Program-made: the position numbers and the translations under genes
The notes under the pieces: generated by a model
The model's database searches: none
The model's input: the letters and a program-made list of their open reading frames with translations, nothing else
What the model was told of the DNA's origin: nothing
Part shown: one piece after another, positions 31,401 through 40,468 of the stretch
Numbering within the stretch: position 1 is the first letter of the stretch
How the letters are laid out: each line of letters starts with the position of its first letter
Source: Bacteroidota bacterium
GTDB lineage: Bacteria > Bacteroidota > Bacteroidia > Chitinophagales > UBA10324
Assembly: GCA_014190575.1 (NCBI GenBank)
Contig: BJGQ01000002.1
Location: 77,382 to 141,381 of the forward strand
Reading direction: 5' to 3'
Length of the DNA stretch: 64,000 nucleotides

Positions 31401-32226
31401 GAATGAAGTATGCATGATTTAATAAATAGAAAATAAGAATTGGAACTGAGAGTGCAAATAATAATTTTACCTGCCACCATATGGTAACTAATAAATGAGT
31501 AAACAGGTGGTGAATGAATGCAATCAATAAAAATAAACTCAGAAAATAAAATGCAATGGCGAGGGGTTGTGGTTCTTGATTATTGAAGGGCAATGAATAG
31601 CTGAGATAAAATAATGTTTTACCAGAAACTGATTTTACTTCTTCTGACAATGGAGTTTCAGTCGCTGAAATTTCTACCCACTCCGGAATTGAAAAGAATG
31701 AATTGTATTCGTGTTTCAGGTATTGGTTTTCGGTTACATATGCATCACGAACCGGAATCATCATAATTAATTCGCGCTTATGGAATACTGATTTCTCTAT
31801 TGTTTTATTTATTAATAAGTAATAACCGTTTTTGTATTTCTGAAAATCATACCCCTCAGTTCTTGTTCCATTAATATTTCGAGGAAGAATTTTATTGTTG
31901 TTCCAATAAACCAGTGAGTCGTTTACATAGTACAGTATAGTGAATTGTGAGTCAAATATATTTTCTTCTGAATCGGATTTGCCTAAATAATTTCCATCAG
32001 TTTTTAATTTATCAGAATAGTGCTCAAACTTATTTTCGAGTTCTGTAATTTTTGATTCAGTACTAACTACTGCTTTATGCAATTCATCCAGCGGATTATA
32101 AAATGATGGCAGATAAAAAGATAAGAGTAAAGAAATTGCTCCGAAAAAAATCAGCGCAACCGGAATCCAGCATTTAAATTTTGATAAATTAAATTTCACG
32201 GAACCTGATTCTTGGTTTGATTCCAC
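28465..32226 (-). CDS. Large NtrY-like multi-spanning sensor histidine kinase
   Basis: 1,253 residues. An N-terminal anchor and extracytoplasmic region (to ~210) is followed by a block of about nine membrane helices, a second large extracytoplasmic region, another helix pair around a third periplasmic domain, and HAMP (SRQITGKLSHIAQKFKQV). The catalytic core has His1043 (AHEIKNPLTPMKLS, the NtrY-type H-box), NNLILNSIQAI, SDNGIGI and GMGLGLAI. NtrY-type kinases usually act with NtrX, but no such partner adjoins it; the nearest regulator is downstream behind a second kinase. Its start overlaps the mazG end by 31 bp. Confidence 0.88.
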   Translation of the reverse strand: MESNQESGSVKFNLSKFKCWIPVALIFFGAISLLLSFYLPSFYNPLDELHKAVVSTESKITELENKFEHYSDKLKTDGNYLGKSDSEENIFDSQFTILYYVNDSLVYWNNNKILPRNINGTRTEGYDFQKYKNGYYLLINKTIEKSVFHKRELIMMIPVRDAYVTENQYLKHEYNSFFSIPEWVEISATETPLSEEVKSVSGKTLFYLSYSLPFNNQEPQPLAIAFYFLSLFLLIAFIHHLFTHLLVTIWWQVKLLFALSVPILIFYLLNHAYFIPVGVSNWKLFAADVFASPDIGSSLGCLFIECIAAIWSVIYINFFIKIPIPKERIAKWLLAFLWMTFIFFIGVYFVYSIKGLSRDSKLLIGFLNPITPDYLSIVALFCISVFAFCLYLLAQKTAEYIRLLSLSFSTKIALLLSVTTIAILYIPLFHFDLSPVWIALGICIVCIIIYLLGVKNVARIDLVRLFILLIVFSVSCAMLTTYFRQEKDLNSRLTLAHKLINERDNVTEYLLSDMRPQIETDAFIKNYFMNPLLSYKEFSDRLRQLYFAFGYSRYEVDFVAFNSIGLPLNAEESASANNFGNEIFRNAQTLISGKLYYFNSNSTGSGYAAFYPIIVDGNYIGRLFIVLRSKLLNRINVYPELLLEEKDKIPAEAEGYSFAIYENNHRLNESSGNVAYPVNDIYGPMTVEVNEPLIYHEGNLEHIILKQDDGDTVVISKEIDILQEFFSAFSYLFVAAFLFVVLIAFLLYVYLYSKGAAHFFSFAEASFRNIIQLSFVFIIFLSVIFLGITIGNLFKAQFNNNTSEKLSEKLKEVEQSVRYVVSNTVSFDSLCGFTPRDLSTILNININDFSELHDMDVNFYDMHGALLTSSQPSIFEKGLQSRMMDAKAFCKMRAELPSEIIQEEKIGALKYLSGYKPVYNEEGQLLAYLNIPYFNTYRLLNEQIGVFFSALINILVTALILAGFLAPFISRQITGKLSHIAQKFKQVTIGGKNEPIQWQARDELAVLVNEFNKMIMKLDESAKQLARSERESAWREMAQQVAHEIKNPLTPMKLSIQHLQRAYDNNDPRAPELAARVSKTLIEQIENLSKIATEFSSFAKMPQPENEKMHLLEVVYHSANLYKQNEEVNVTVQTEGKINDLVFGDKNQLLRVFNNLILNSIQAIPEDRNGEVLVKAINHENNIIVSVSDNGIGISEEKAKKVFVPNFTTKSSGMGLGLAITQNIIELAGGTIRFESVENSGTTFYVTLPVLNA

Positions 32227-32972
32227 AGTGCATCCATTTCTTCCAGTTTCATTTCGTGCAATTTTTTCTCCTGTTCGTTCGCCATTTTCTCCATCAGATT
32301 AAAACGATTATAAAATTTCAAATTCGTTTTTTCCAGCGCTGCTTCAGGGTCAATATTCAAGTAGCGAGAGAGATTTACCAATGAAAAAAGCAAATCGCCA
32401 AATTCTTTTTCCAAATGTTCCTGGTGAATTTCAGTGGCAAATGCTTCTTCTTTAAATTCATTTAATTCTTCTTCCACCTTCTCCCAAACTTGGTGTTTGT
32501 TTTCCCACTCAAAGCCAACTTGCTTTGCTTTTTCCTGCATGCGATATGCCTTCACCAACGCAGGTAATGACACAGGTACACCAGCCAACATTGACTTCTT
32601 TGATTTCTTTTGCTTTATCTGTTCCCAGTTTTGTTTTACCTGTTCATCATTTTCAACTATCACATCACCGTAAATATGCGGATGGCGCTCAATCAGTTTT
32701 TCACATAAATCATTCATCACATTTGCAATGGTAAAGTCGCCGTTTTCAGTAGCGATTCTTGAATAGAAAACAATGTGTAATAACAAATCACCTAACTCTT
32801 CTTTCAGCGAAGGCATATCTTTTTTAGTGATTGCATCAGTCAACTCATAAGTTTCTTCAATGGTTAAAATGCGCAATGACTCAATGGTTTGTTTTTTATC
32901 CCACGGACATTTTGTTCGTAAGTCATCCATAATATTCAACACCCGTTCAAATGCTTTTAACTTTTCTTCCAT
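32196..32972 (-). CDS. mazG: Nucleoside triphosphate pyrophosphohydrolase MazG
   Basis: 258 residues from ATG 32972, chosen because MEEKLKAFERVLNIMDDLRTKCPWDKKQT is the usual family N-terminus; the reading frame runs further upstream without conserved sequence. It holds two MazG domains, each with the Mg-binding pattern: EETYELTDAI...EELGDLLLH and EEELNEFKEEA...KEFGDLLFSLVN. Known role: hydrolysis of (d)NTPs to monophosphates, which cleans aberrant nucleotides and lowers (p)ppGpp. It is first in a run with the NtrY-like kinase. Confidence 0.95.
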   Translation of the reverse strand: MEEKLKAFERVLNIMDDLRTKCPWDKKQTIESLRILTIEETYELTDAITKKDMPSLKEELGDLLLHIVFYSRIATENGDFTIANVMNDLCEKLIERHPHIYGDVIVENDEQVKQNWEQIKQKKSKKSMLAGVPVSLPALVKAYRMQEKAKQVGFEWENKHQVWEKVEEELNEFKEEAFATEIHQEHLEKEFGDLLFSLVNLSRYLNIDPEAALEKTNLKFYNRFNLMEKMANEQEKKLHEMKLEEMDALWNQTKNQVP

Positions 32973-33122
32973 TCCAATGCTTTGCAACAAATGTATGATT
33001 GCTGAATTGATTTGATAAACGAATGAAAAGGATTTTACCAAGTTGCAGCTCTTCCTAAATTTTTTATCATAAAGTGAATGGCTCCTGATTACATTTGTCA
33101 CTCTTAAAAAATCAAAAGCACA

Positions 33123-33593
33123 TTGGAATTATTCATCATCATCGCACTATTAGCTATCGGTTGGTTGCTTGTGTATCTCGAAATATTTTTCATACCAGGT
33201 ATTACTGTTTTTGGAATTCTGGGTGGAGCCATGATGATTGCCGGATATTACTATTCGTTTTCAAATTATGGAAATTCAGGGGGATGGATGACGATTGGAA
33301 TATCAGTAGTGTTTATGATTGCCTCCTTGGTTATAGGTTTTAAATCTGGCTTATGGAATAAATTAAGTTTGAAAGAATCATTGGAAGGAAGCAGAATGAA
33401 TGAATGGGAAGCTGGAAGTGTGAAAGCCGGGGATATTGGAATCTCGGTAAGCAAAATTGCATTATCCGGAACAGCGAGATTTAATGATGTGAATTATGAA
33501 GTAAACTCAGAAGGAGAATTTATAAACCCAAATACTGAAATAGAAATTGTAAGAATAGAAAACAGAAAAATAATAGTTCAAACCAAAAAATAA
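33123..33593 (+). CDS. NfeD-like membrane protein
   Basis: 156 residues, TTG start. The N-terminal half has two to three hydrophobic segments (FIIIALLAIGWLLVYLEIFF..., a Gly-rich MIAGYYYSF region and a third at ~58-73). The C-terminal ~60 residues form an NfeD OB-fold (GDIGISVSKIALSGTARFNDVNYEV to the end). It ends 6 bp before floA. NfeD and flotillin genes are commonly paired and their products are thought to act together in membrane microdomains. Confidence 0.8.
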   Translation: MELFIIIALLAIGWLLVYLEIFFIPGITVFGILGGAMMIAGYYYSFSNYGNSGGWMTIGISVVFMIASLVIGFKSGLWNKLSLKESLEGSRMNEWEAGSVKAGDIGISVSKIALSGTARFNDVNYEVNSEGEFINPNTEIEIVRIENRKIIVQTKK

Positions 33594-33599
33594 ACACAC

Positions 33600-34574
33600 A
33601 TGGAACCTGTAATGATTGCGTTAACCGCGCTCGGAATTTTTGTCTTTATCATTTTATTTTTTTACATCATTCCGCTAAACCTTTGGATTACGGCTATTTT
33701 CAGTGGAGTAAAAATCAGCATTGCCAATCTGATATTCATGCGCATTCGTAAAGTGCCACCCTCGTTGGTTGTAAATGCTTTAATAAACAGTACAAAAGCA
33801 GGATTAAAAGTTACCAGCAACGATGTGGAAACTCACTACCTCGCAGGAGGAAATGTGAATTCAGTTATTCGTGCAATGATTTCTGCTGATAAAGCAAACA
33901 TTGCATTGGATTGGAAAGCAGCTACTGCCATTAACCTTGCAGGCCGTGATGTATTGGAAGCGGTACAGATGAGTGTGAATCCGAAAGTAATTGATACACC
34001 ACCTGTAACAGCGGTGGCAAAAGATGGTATTCAATTAATTTGTCGTGCACGAGTTACCGTTCGCACCAACATTAATAAATTAGTAGGTGGCGCAGGAGAG
34101 GAAACCATTTTGGCGAGAGTGGGTGAAGGAGTAGTAAGTACAATTGGTTCAGCAGCATCTCATAAAGAAGTTTTGGAACATCCTGATTCTATTTCGAAAG
34201 TGGTGTTGGCAAAAGGCTTGGATGCAGGAACTGCATTTGAAATTCTCTCCATTGACATAGCTGATATTGATGTTGGAAAAAACATTGGTGCTTATTTACA
34301 AATGGACCAGGCGAATGCTGATAAAAATATTGCGCAAGCAAAAGCGGAAGAGCGTCGCGCAATGGCTGTTGCATTAGAGCAGGAAATGAAAGCGAAAGCA
34401 CAAGAAGCGCGTGCGAATGTGATAGAAGCAGAAGCACAAATTCCACAGGCAATGGCTGAAGCTTTCCGAAGTGGCAACATGGGAATCATGGATTATTACA
34501 AAATGAAAAATGTGCAGGCTGATACTGAAATGCGCGAGAGTATTGCTAAACCAATACCAAAGAAAGATAGCTAA
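33600..34574 (+). CDS. floA: Flotillin-like protein FloA
   Basis: 324 residues, near the family length. One N-terminal membrane hairpin (about 6-33), then the SPFH-type core with [21 protein letters not shown] and [20 protein letters not shown], and a C-terminal Ala/Glu-rich helical region ([19 protein letters not shown]). This is the UPF0365/FloA family found in many Bacteroidota and Firmicutes. Known role in model species: it organises functional membrane microdomains. It is translated just after the NfeD-like gene. Confidence 0.95.
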   Translation: MEPVMIALTALGIFVFIILFFYIIPLNLWITAIFSGVKISIANLIFMRIRKVPPSLVVNALINSTKAGLKVTSNDVETHYLAGGNVNSVIRAMISADKANIALDWKAATAINLAGRDVLEAVQMSVNPKVIDTPPVTAVAKDGIQLICRARVTVRTNINKLVGGAGEETILARVGEGVVSTIGSAASHKEVLEHPDSISKVVLAKGLDAGTAFEILSIDIADIDVGKNIGAYLQMDQANADKNIAQAKAEERRAMAVALEQEMKAKAQEARANVIEAEAQIPQAMAEAFRSGNMGIMDYYKMKNVQADTEMRESIAKPIPKKDS

Positions 34575-34649
34575 AAATTGAGTCAAATTTCAGAGCAATA
34601 TTCTTGCTTTCAAATTGGTTTCTTATTATTGCGCTCCCAAATAAAAATT

Positions 34650-34723
34650 GGCCCTGTAGCTCAACTGAATAGAGTATCTGACTACGGATCAGAAGGTTCA
34701 AGGTTTGACTCCTTGCAGGGTCA
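34650..34723 (+). tRNA. tRNA-Arg (ACG)
   Basis: 74 nt. The acceptor stem GGCCCTG/CAGGGTC has one G-U pair. D stem GCTC/GAGT, anticodon stem TCTGA/TCAGA with loop CTACGGA (anticodon ACG), and T stem CAAGG/CCTTG. The 3' CCA is not encoded. Confidence 0.95.
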
Positions 34724-34733
34724 CAAAAAATTA

Positions 34734-34772
34734 AAAAGGGTTTCATTTATTTTAATGAAACCTTTTTTTTAT
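34734..34772 (+). terminator. Terminator after tRNA-Arg
   Basis: GGTTTCATT pairs with AATGAAACC around a TATTTT loop, followed by eight T. Confidence 0.8.
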
Positions 34773-34810
34773 TTCTCTTAACAGTTATATATCAAATATT
34801 AAATTCAACC

Positions 34811-35896
34811 ATGAAATTATTTATCTGTGCTATTTCAATATTTATAATTTCTTGTACACCATTGCATGATATTTATAAAATTCAATCTGACAGGCGAATT
34901 AAAAAAACAGAAGACCTTAATTTTACGGGTGAAAAGGCTTTAACTCAATGGTGGTATTATGATTGTGTATTTGAAGATGGTTCTGTATTGGTTATTCTTT
35001 TTACGCCCTACAAATGGTGGGACGAAACGGTAAATTTTCCAGCTAACAAATCGCTATTTTATTTAAGTTATATGAAGACGAATGGCGAAGTAGTAACCAA
35101 TCAAAAGACTATTGATGTTTCTGAGATTATTTATTCTAATGAAAGTATTAAGTCTCCATATTTTGAAATAATCAGAACACATGAAAAGCAAAATAGAAAT
35201 TATACTGTAAATTTTTATCTGGATAGTATTAATGGTTCAGTTAAAATCAAGGGTGATGAAAAGGCCTTTTCACCATTTCCGAGAGGAAGTATGAGCGCAA
35301 CAATTACTCAACTATTTAAAAAGAATGCTAAGGGATTAGCCTATCGATATTCAGCTCATGTAACCGAAGGAATTGTTCAATGCAAAATTGAACTTAAAAA
35401 AAAGGTGATTGAATTATCGGGTAAAACTTATCATGAACAGGGTTGGTTCACCGGTCGACCTGATCAAATGGGAGATGGATGGGTATGGTTTCATTTTGTT
35501 TCAAAAAGCATGAATGTTTTCGGTACAGCTGGAAAATTCTTCTGTCTTGAAAAAAATGGTAAGTGCATAATTGGTGGACTTGAGAAAAAATGTTCTTTTT
35601 CAGAAATGACCTATTCAGGTACTCAGAAAAATCTATTAATTGGTGGAAAGCTTATCTTCAATTCAAAAAAACTTTCCTTTAAAGTTAGCCCAAATGGAAA
35701 AATATCAAATACACTTATAAGTCTTCCATCTGTTGATACCGACCAATTGTGGGGTACAGTATTACAGGAGTCTGGTATTGAATATACTTCCAAGAAAAAT
35801 GTTTTGAATGAAGCCGGTGTAATGTTTATTGAAACCTGCATAATGAGTGAAGGTGGGAATAAGATAAATAGCAACCGGCCAAACAAAAAAAAATAA
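34811..35896 (+). CDS. Lipoprotein with AttH/CrtC-like (lipocalin-type) fold
   Basis: 361 residues with a lipoprotein signal (MKLFICAISIFIISC, Cys15). LTQWWYYDCVFEDGS early on and TYHEQGWFTGRPDQMGDGWVWFHF in the middle resemble the paired 'EWWY-DG' and 'GYHDHNWG...WYWG' segments of the AttH/hydroxyneurosporene-synthase (CrtC-like) superfamily, which has a double-lipocalin fold. The similarity is at motif level only, so catalytic activity is uncertain. The C-terminal tail (NSNRPNKKK) is polar. It stands alone between the tRNA-Arg terminator and the cytochrome gene. Periplasmic or surface-anchored role inferred. Confidence 0.5.
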   Translation: MKLFICAISIFIISCTPLHDIYKIQSDRRIKKTEDLNFTGEKALTQWWYYDCVFEDGSVLVILFTPYKWWDETVNFPANKSLFYLSYMKTNGEVVTNQKTIDVSEIIYSNESIKSPYFEIIRTHEKQNRNYTVNFYLDSINGSVKIKGDEKAFSPFPRGSMSATITQLFKKNAKGLAYRYSAHVTEGIVQCKIELKKKVIELSGKTYHEQGWFTGRPDQMGDGWVWFHFVSKSMNVFGTAGKFFCLEKNGKCIIGGLEKKCSFSEMTYSGTQKNLLIGGKLIFNSKKLSFKVSPNGKISNTLISLPSVDTDQLWGTVLQESGIEYTSKKNVLNEAGVMFIETCIMSEGGNKINSNRPNKKK

Positions 35897-35992
35897 GCTA
35901 ACTATTTTTAGATCCTTATTTATAAGCTGTTTTCATTTTCATTTTCATTTTTATCTTTCGGAAGAATTATTTAACAAAATCCCTGCTTCAAA

Positions 35993-36946
35993 ATGAAAAA
36001 GATTTTAAAAGTTTTATTTATCATTCTAATTGTAGTTGTAGTACTTGCCGGAGGTTTCGCACTCTTTATTTCAATAAGAGGAATTCCAAACTATGGAGCC
36101 AAGGACCCCGGAATAAAAATTGTTTCTGACTCTACACGAATTGAGCGTGGACAGATTTTAGCCAGCATGCTTTGTGCTGACTGCCACAAAAATCCTGAAA
36201 CAGGTAAACTCACAGGAGGCGATATGGACCCTGATCATAAATTGCCATTCGGTAATTTGTTTTCGCAAAATATTACGCAGGATAAAACTGTAGGAATAGG
36301 TGATTGGACTGACGGGCAAATAATTTATTTACTGCGCACCGGAATAAAACGCGATGGACAATATGCTCCGCCCTGGATGGCGAAATTGCCGAACATGAGC
36401 GATGAAGATGTTGCTTCCATCATTTCATTTCTTCACTCCAATGATCCAATGGTTCAGGCTGATGCTACGCCCGATCGCCCGTGTGAACCAAGTTTTCTTG
36501 CAAAGTTTTTAGCATTGGTTGCATTCAAACCTTTTCCATATCCCGATCATGTAATTGCCCAACCCGATACAACTGACAAGCCTGCATAGGGAAAATACTT
36601 GGTTTGGAATTTAGATTGCTTCAGTTGTCATTCGCTTGATTATGCAAAGAATGATTACCTGACTCCATCTAATTCTGTTGGATATTTAGGAGGTGGAAAT
36701 AAAATGCCTGAAGGAATTTTTTCAGCTAATCTCACCCCTGACAACGAAACCGGAATTGGAACATGGACTGAAGAAAAGTTTATACAATCATTTCGGTATG
36801 GTATTAAACCTGGAGGAGGAACCAATCGGCTACCAATGAAACCTTACAACATGTGGAGTGAATCGGAGGCAAAGGCAATTTATGCTTACCTGCGAACAGT
36901 ACCGCCCATTCATAATGCGGTGAATAGAAATGTTATTGCAGAATAA
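35993..36946 (+). pseudogene. Dihaem cytochrome c gene interrupted by an in-frame TAG
   Basis: The first part (198 residues) has an N-terminal membrane anchor (residues 5-27) and a class I haem site CADCH near residue 60. It ends in TAG at 36587-36589. The same frame continues without a gap as GKYLVWNLDCFSCHSLDY, giving a second haem site CFSCH and a C-terminal Met-containing domain to 36946. The two halves repeat each other (SQNITQDKTVGIGDWTDGQI against SANLTPDNETGIGTWTEEKF), as in dihaem cytochromes of the PF13442/PF00034 kind. The TAG replaces a residue where Tyr would fit before GKYLV. Read as one gene of 317 residues with a nonsense change or base error. If translation stops, only a monohaem protein is made. 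Three TTTTCA tandem copies lie upstream at 35930-35947. Confidence 0.8.
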
Positions 36947-36965
36947 AAAATATTTTTTTTGAATT

Positions 36966-37004
36966 AAAAAAAAGACCGCTACTATATTTAGTAGCGGTCT
37001 TTTA
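36966..37004. terminator. Bidirectional terminator between cytochrome and glutamate dehydrogenase genes
   Basis: AAAAGACCGCTACT pairs with AGTAGCGGTCTTTT around ATATTT, with A and T tracts on both sides. It serves two convergent genes. Confidence 0.9.
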
Positions 37005-37029
37005 ACTTCTATTATTATTTTTAATTTGT

Positions 37030-38457
37030 TTATGGCCAGATACCAAGAGACATGTATGCTCCAGCAACTTTGTTTATAGAAACCACAAAAGCAGCAGTAC
37101 GATGATCTTTTATTTTTTTGCTGCCTTTCAATACTCCTCTGATATCGTGGAAGGCACTGATCATGGTTTCTTCTAATCCGCTGTTTACCAAATCAACTTC
37201 ATCGGCACCGTGAGTTAAACCTGCGCGTTCGCCATCAGTAATTTTTTCACCTGTTATTCTTTCAATGGCGCTTACAAATTTCATGTTGCTGTTTTCAGTA
37301 AATCGTTTGTCCATTCTTCCGAAGCGAACATGCGATAAATTTTTCAGCCACTCGAAATATGAAACGGTTACACCACCAGCATTCAAATACATATCAGGAA
37401 TAATGTAGCAACCTTTCTTCAATAATATTTCTTCAGCATCAGGTGTAACAGGTCCGTTAGCACCTTCGGCAATAATTTTTGCTTTCACTCGCGGAGCATT
37501 TTCTCCGGTGATAACATTTTCCAAAGCGGCAGGAACCAATATATCACAATCAAATTCCAAACAAGCACCTGCATTCTTAAATACTTTAGCATTCGGATAA
37601 GTCAGGAGTGAACCGCGTTCAGCTTTGTACTTCATCACATCATTCAAATCCAAACCCTTCGCATTGTACAGTGCGCAATCAATTTCAGCTAAACCAACAA
37701 TGGTAGCACCGGCTTCCCAGAAAAATAATGCAGAGTGATAGCCAACATTTCCAAGCCCTTGAACTACTACACGCTTGCCTTCAATTCCCATTGATAAACC
37801 AAGTGCCTTCATGTCTTCAGCCACATTGCACAATTCACGAATACCGAAGAACACACCGCGACCGGTAGCTTCTTTTCTTCCACGAACTCCACCTTGACTA
37901 ACAGGCTTACCTGTTACACAACCGTAAGCTTCTACTTGCCCGGGATTGAATGCAACATAAGTATCCAATATCCAACTCATTTCTCTTTCACCGGTTCCAT
38001 AATCAGGAGCAGGAACATCTATACCTGGGCCAATGAAACCTTTCTTCATCAACTCAACTGTGTAACGACGAGTGATTCTTTCAAGCTGATCTTCAGTATA
38101 TTTTTTAGGGTCAATTTTAATTCCGCCTTTAGCTCCACCAAATGGAACATCAACGATGGCGCATTTGTAAGTCATGAGAGATGCAAGCGCCATTACTTCA
38201 TCTTGGTTTACACCCAGGCTATAACGAATTCCACCTTTACATGGAACTTTGTGCTGGCTGTGTTGCACGCGATAAGCTTCAATAACTTCAACGCGATCGC
38301 CAATCTTAATTGGGAAACGCATTTGGTAAACACTGTTGCAAGCTTTGATTTGATCCAGTAAACCTTTTGGATACTGGGTGTGTGCTGCTGCCTTGTCGAA
38401 ATACCTTTCTACATTACCGAAGAAACTGTATTCATGATTAGCTGCGCCTTTTTTCAT
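37030..38457 (-). CDS. gdh: Glutamate dehydrogenase (Glu/Leu/Phe/Val dehydrogenase family)
   Basis: 475 residues. [25 protein letters not shown] and [11 protein letters not shown] carry the substrate-binding and catalytic lysines, and [15 protein letters not shown] holds the catalytic Asp. The Rossmann motif GLGNVGYHS is near 235. It converts glutamate to 2-oxoglutarate and ammonium; cofactor preference was not assigned. Its ATG overlaps the ccmD-like stop as ATGA, so it may be read in the same transcript as the ccm genes although the pathways are unrelated. Confidence 0.93.
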   Translation of the reverse strand: MKKGAANHEYSFFGNVERYFDKAAAHTQYPKGLLDQIKACNSVYQMRFPIKIGDRVEVIEAYRVQHSQHKVPCKGGIRYSLGVNQDEVMALASLMTYKCAIVDVPFGGAKGGIKIDPKKYTEDQLERITRRYTVELMKKGFIGPGIDVPAPDYGTGEREMSWILDTYVAFNPGQVEAYGCVTGKPVSQGGVRGRKEATGRGVFFGIRELCNVAEDMKALGLSMGIEGKRVVVQGLGNVGYHSALFFWEAGATIVGLAEIDCALYNAKGLDLNDVMKYKAERGSLLTYPNAKVFKNAGACLEFDCDILVPAALENVITGENAPRVKAKIIAEGANGPVTPDAEEILLKKGCYIIPDMYLNAGGVTVSYFEWLKNLSHVRFGRMDKRFTENSNMKFVSAIERITGEKITDGERAGLTHGADEVDLVNSGLEETMISAFHDIRGVLKGSKKIKDHRTAAFVVSINKVAGAYMSLGIWP

Positions 38458-38699
38458 TGATTAGTATTTTGGTTTGAAATGTGGTTATTTAATTTTTTTT
38501 CCATTCGCTTTAATCGAAATTCCTGAGAGATTAAAAATATCAGAAGGCCGGCAAAAATAGTAAGCAGCACTGCAATCACAACATAGATTTTTCCATTGCT
38601 GCGCATTAAATCAGCCATATCAACATTTGCATCAGGCCGCTGGGCAAATGCAGTAACAGCAATGATTTGGAGAAGAAGAAATGAAATTAGTTTTTTCAT
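38454..38699 (-). CDS. ccmD: CcmD-family small membrane protein
   Basis: 81 residues: a hydrophobic start that may be a signal peptide ([16 protein letters not shown]), a short polar segment, and one membrane helix (about 39-60) followed by a basic tail ([12 protein letters not shown]). Size, layout and position next to ccmC and ccmB fit CcmD, the small subunit that helps release holo-CcmE from the CcmABC haem exporter. The sequence alone is weakly conserved. The stop is TGA. Confidence 0.7.
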   Translation of the reverse strand: MKKLISFLLLQIIAVTAFAQRPDANVDMADLMRSNGKIYVVIAVLLTIFAGLLIFLISQEFRLKRMEKKLNNHISNQNTNQ

Positions 38700-38748
38700 A
38701 GCATGGAAAAATTGTGAATAGTCATTGTTGAAATGTGAATTGTAATCA

Positions 38749-39480
38749 TCAGAATTTACTATCTAATTGTTTAGAAGAATTATTCATTGAACTATTGTTC
38801 AAACTGAATTGAAGTTCTCGATTAATAATTTCTGATCGGGAAATTATAGTTGTTATCCAGGTTCCTAATAACGACCAACCAATTACTGCAGGATAAAAAA
38901 CCTTGCGCATGTTACTATCTAAATCATAAGCATTGAAGCCAGGGTTACCGCCATTACCCGGATGCAACGAATCAGTTAAACGGGGAACAATAAAAATGAT
39001 TGGGATAAAAGTAAAGTAGAAAATAATATTTGCCACTGCCGAAACACGAGCGCGCTTGTCCAAATCATCCATACTGTTGCGTAAAACAAAGTAGGCGAAG
39101 TATAAAAGTAAACCAACCGCTGCTGCATTTTCTTTCGGGTCGTTGTTCCAGAAAACTCCCCAGGTGCTTTGCGCCCAAATCATTCCGGTTGAAATTCCGC
39201 AACAACCAAACAACAAACCTACTTTGGTGAACGAAGCTGCTATAATATCATCTTCCATTCTCCCATTTCTTAAAAACTTAATGCTGAAAATCATTCCTAA
39301 TAACAACATTAAAGTCATTCCGAACCACATTGGAACATGGTAAAAAAGATTACGAATGGTTTCGTGCAAAATCGGAAGTGCAGGAACTGTTGCCATCATT
39401 CCCATAATAATTGTAAAAAGCATCAGCGCTATTGCTAATACTTTCCACCATCCCTTCCGCATCCAGTTGTTAGTATTCAT
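38749..39480 (-). CDS. ccmC: CcmC/CcsA-type haem transporter of cytochrome c biogenesis
   Basis: 243 residues with six membrane helices. HVPMWFGM holds the first conserved haem-ligand His. WAQSTWGVFWNNDPKENAA is the WWD-type motif that presents haem, and the second conserved His lies in SLHPGNGG. Known role: delivers haem to CcmE in system I maturation. It is followed by the ccmD-like gene and preceded by ccmB; ccmA, ccmE and ccmF are not in the window. Confidence 0.92.
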   Translation of the reverse strand: MNTNNWMRKGWWKVLAIALMLFTIIMGMMATVPALPILHETIRNLFYHVPMWFGMTLMLLLGMIFSIKFLRNGRMEDDIIAASFTKVGLLFGCCGISTGMIWAQSTWGVFWNNDPKENAAAVGLLLYFAYFVLRNSMDDLDKRARVSAVANIIFYFTFIPIIFIVPRLTDSLHPGNGGNPGFNAYDLDSNMRKVFYPAVIGWSLLGTWITTIISRSEIINRELQFSLNNSSMNNSSKQLDSKF

Positions 39481-39598
39481 TTATAAGGCGGCGCAATAAT
39501 AAGATAGTCTTAGAGTTTTCAAAGAGATTTTTATCATCAATAAATGACGACGAAATATTCTGATTTTTCATTTTCACTTTATGTTTTTCACTACTTAA

Positions 39599-40288
39599 TT
39601 AGTCTCTCCACAAAAATGGAAATAACAGCATTGCTAAAACAAGCATAACAGCATCTAATGAAATTAACAATGCAAAGTCTTTCACCGGCCATTCTAATAT
39701 TCCACCATACAATGCTTCGCGCGATAATTTTACCAGGAGCAAAAGTATTGGAACTACAATCGGGAAACTTAAAATCGGCATTATCATGGCGCTGTTACCG
39801 GCTTTGGATGCGAGCGCACTCATGAGTGTGAAGGTGAGTGAGAAACTAAAACTTCCAATAATTACAACCAGCAAAAAATAAGTTGGATGTAGTAACGGGT
39901 TGCCAAGAACCACGATGTAAATTATTAAACCAATGAGGCATAAAATTAACATCAGTGTTAAGTTGTAAATCATTTTTGCTACAATGATTGCATACGGACT
40001 TGCAATTGAATAATAGTAAAGCCATCGTGCTCTTCCTTCCTGCAAAAAACTTTTCGCAACAGCATTAACCGAAGTAAATAACATCACTATCCAAAAAAGG
40101 GTCAGCCACATTTCGGGTTTCAATTCCATGAACGAAACATAAATCAGAAATACAACTGATGCGAGATAAAGTAGTATTCCATTGAACGCATATCGTTGTC
40201 GCCACTCAATAAGCAAATCTTTTTTGATTAAAAACCACACCGATTTTGAAAATGTCATTCGTTCAGCGAAAGTATTAAGTAAATACAA
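39599..40288 (-). CDS. ccmB: Haem exporter membrane subunit CcmB
   Basis: 229 residues with about six membrane helices. WFLIKKDLLIEWRQRYAFNGILLY near the N-terminus and the ABC-2-type permease layout are typical of CcmB. It forms the CcmABC complex with CcmC. First gene of the ccmB-ccmC-ccmD-gdh run. The reading frame begins with MYLLNTFAERMTF, so the true start may be the second Met at residue 12. Confidence 0.9.
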   Translation of the reverse strand: MYLLNTFAERMTFSKSVWFLIKKDLLIEWRQRYAFNGILLYLASVVFLIYVSFMELKPEMWLTLFWIVMLFTSVNAVAKSFLQEGRARWLYYYSIASPYAIIVAKMIYNLTLMLILCLIGLIIYIVVLGNPLLHPTYFLLVVIIGSFSFSLTFTLMSALASKAGNSAMIMPILSFPIVVPILLLLVKLSREALYGGILEWPVKDFALLISLDAVMLVLAMLLFPFLWRD

Positions 40289-40336
40289 ATACTAAATTCA
40301 AAAATAGTATCAACTAAAACATTTTAAAAAGTAGAA

Positions 40337-40370
40337 ATAAAAAAGGGTTTCAGTTTCGTCTGAAACCCTT
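40337..40370 (-). terminator. Terminator after tRNA-Val
   Basis: On the minus strand AAGGGTTTCAG pairs with CTGAAACCCTT around a 6-nt loop, followed by a T run. It begins 13 bp past the tRNA 3' end. Confidence 0.85.
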
Positions 40371-40382
40371 GTGGTTGTAGGG

Positions 40383-40457
40383 TGGGAGCTACTGGGTTCG
40401 AACCAGTGACCCTCTGCTTGTAAGGCAGATGCTCTGAACCAGCTGAGCTAAGCTCCC
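40383..40457 (-). tRNA. tRNA-Val (TAC)
   Basis: 75 nt. Acceptor stem GGGAGCT/AGCTCCC, anticodon stem TCTGC/GCAGA with loop CTTACAA (anticodon TAC), T stem CTGGG/CCCAG with loop TTCGAAC, discriminator A. CCA is not encoded. Confidence 0.97.
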
Positions 40458-40468
40458 ATTGGGGTGCG

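Noticed and set aside
33095-33343. 82-residue plus-strand open frame with a His-rich start
   Set aside because: The overlapping frame from 33123 codes a clear NfeD-like protein; this is its shadow.
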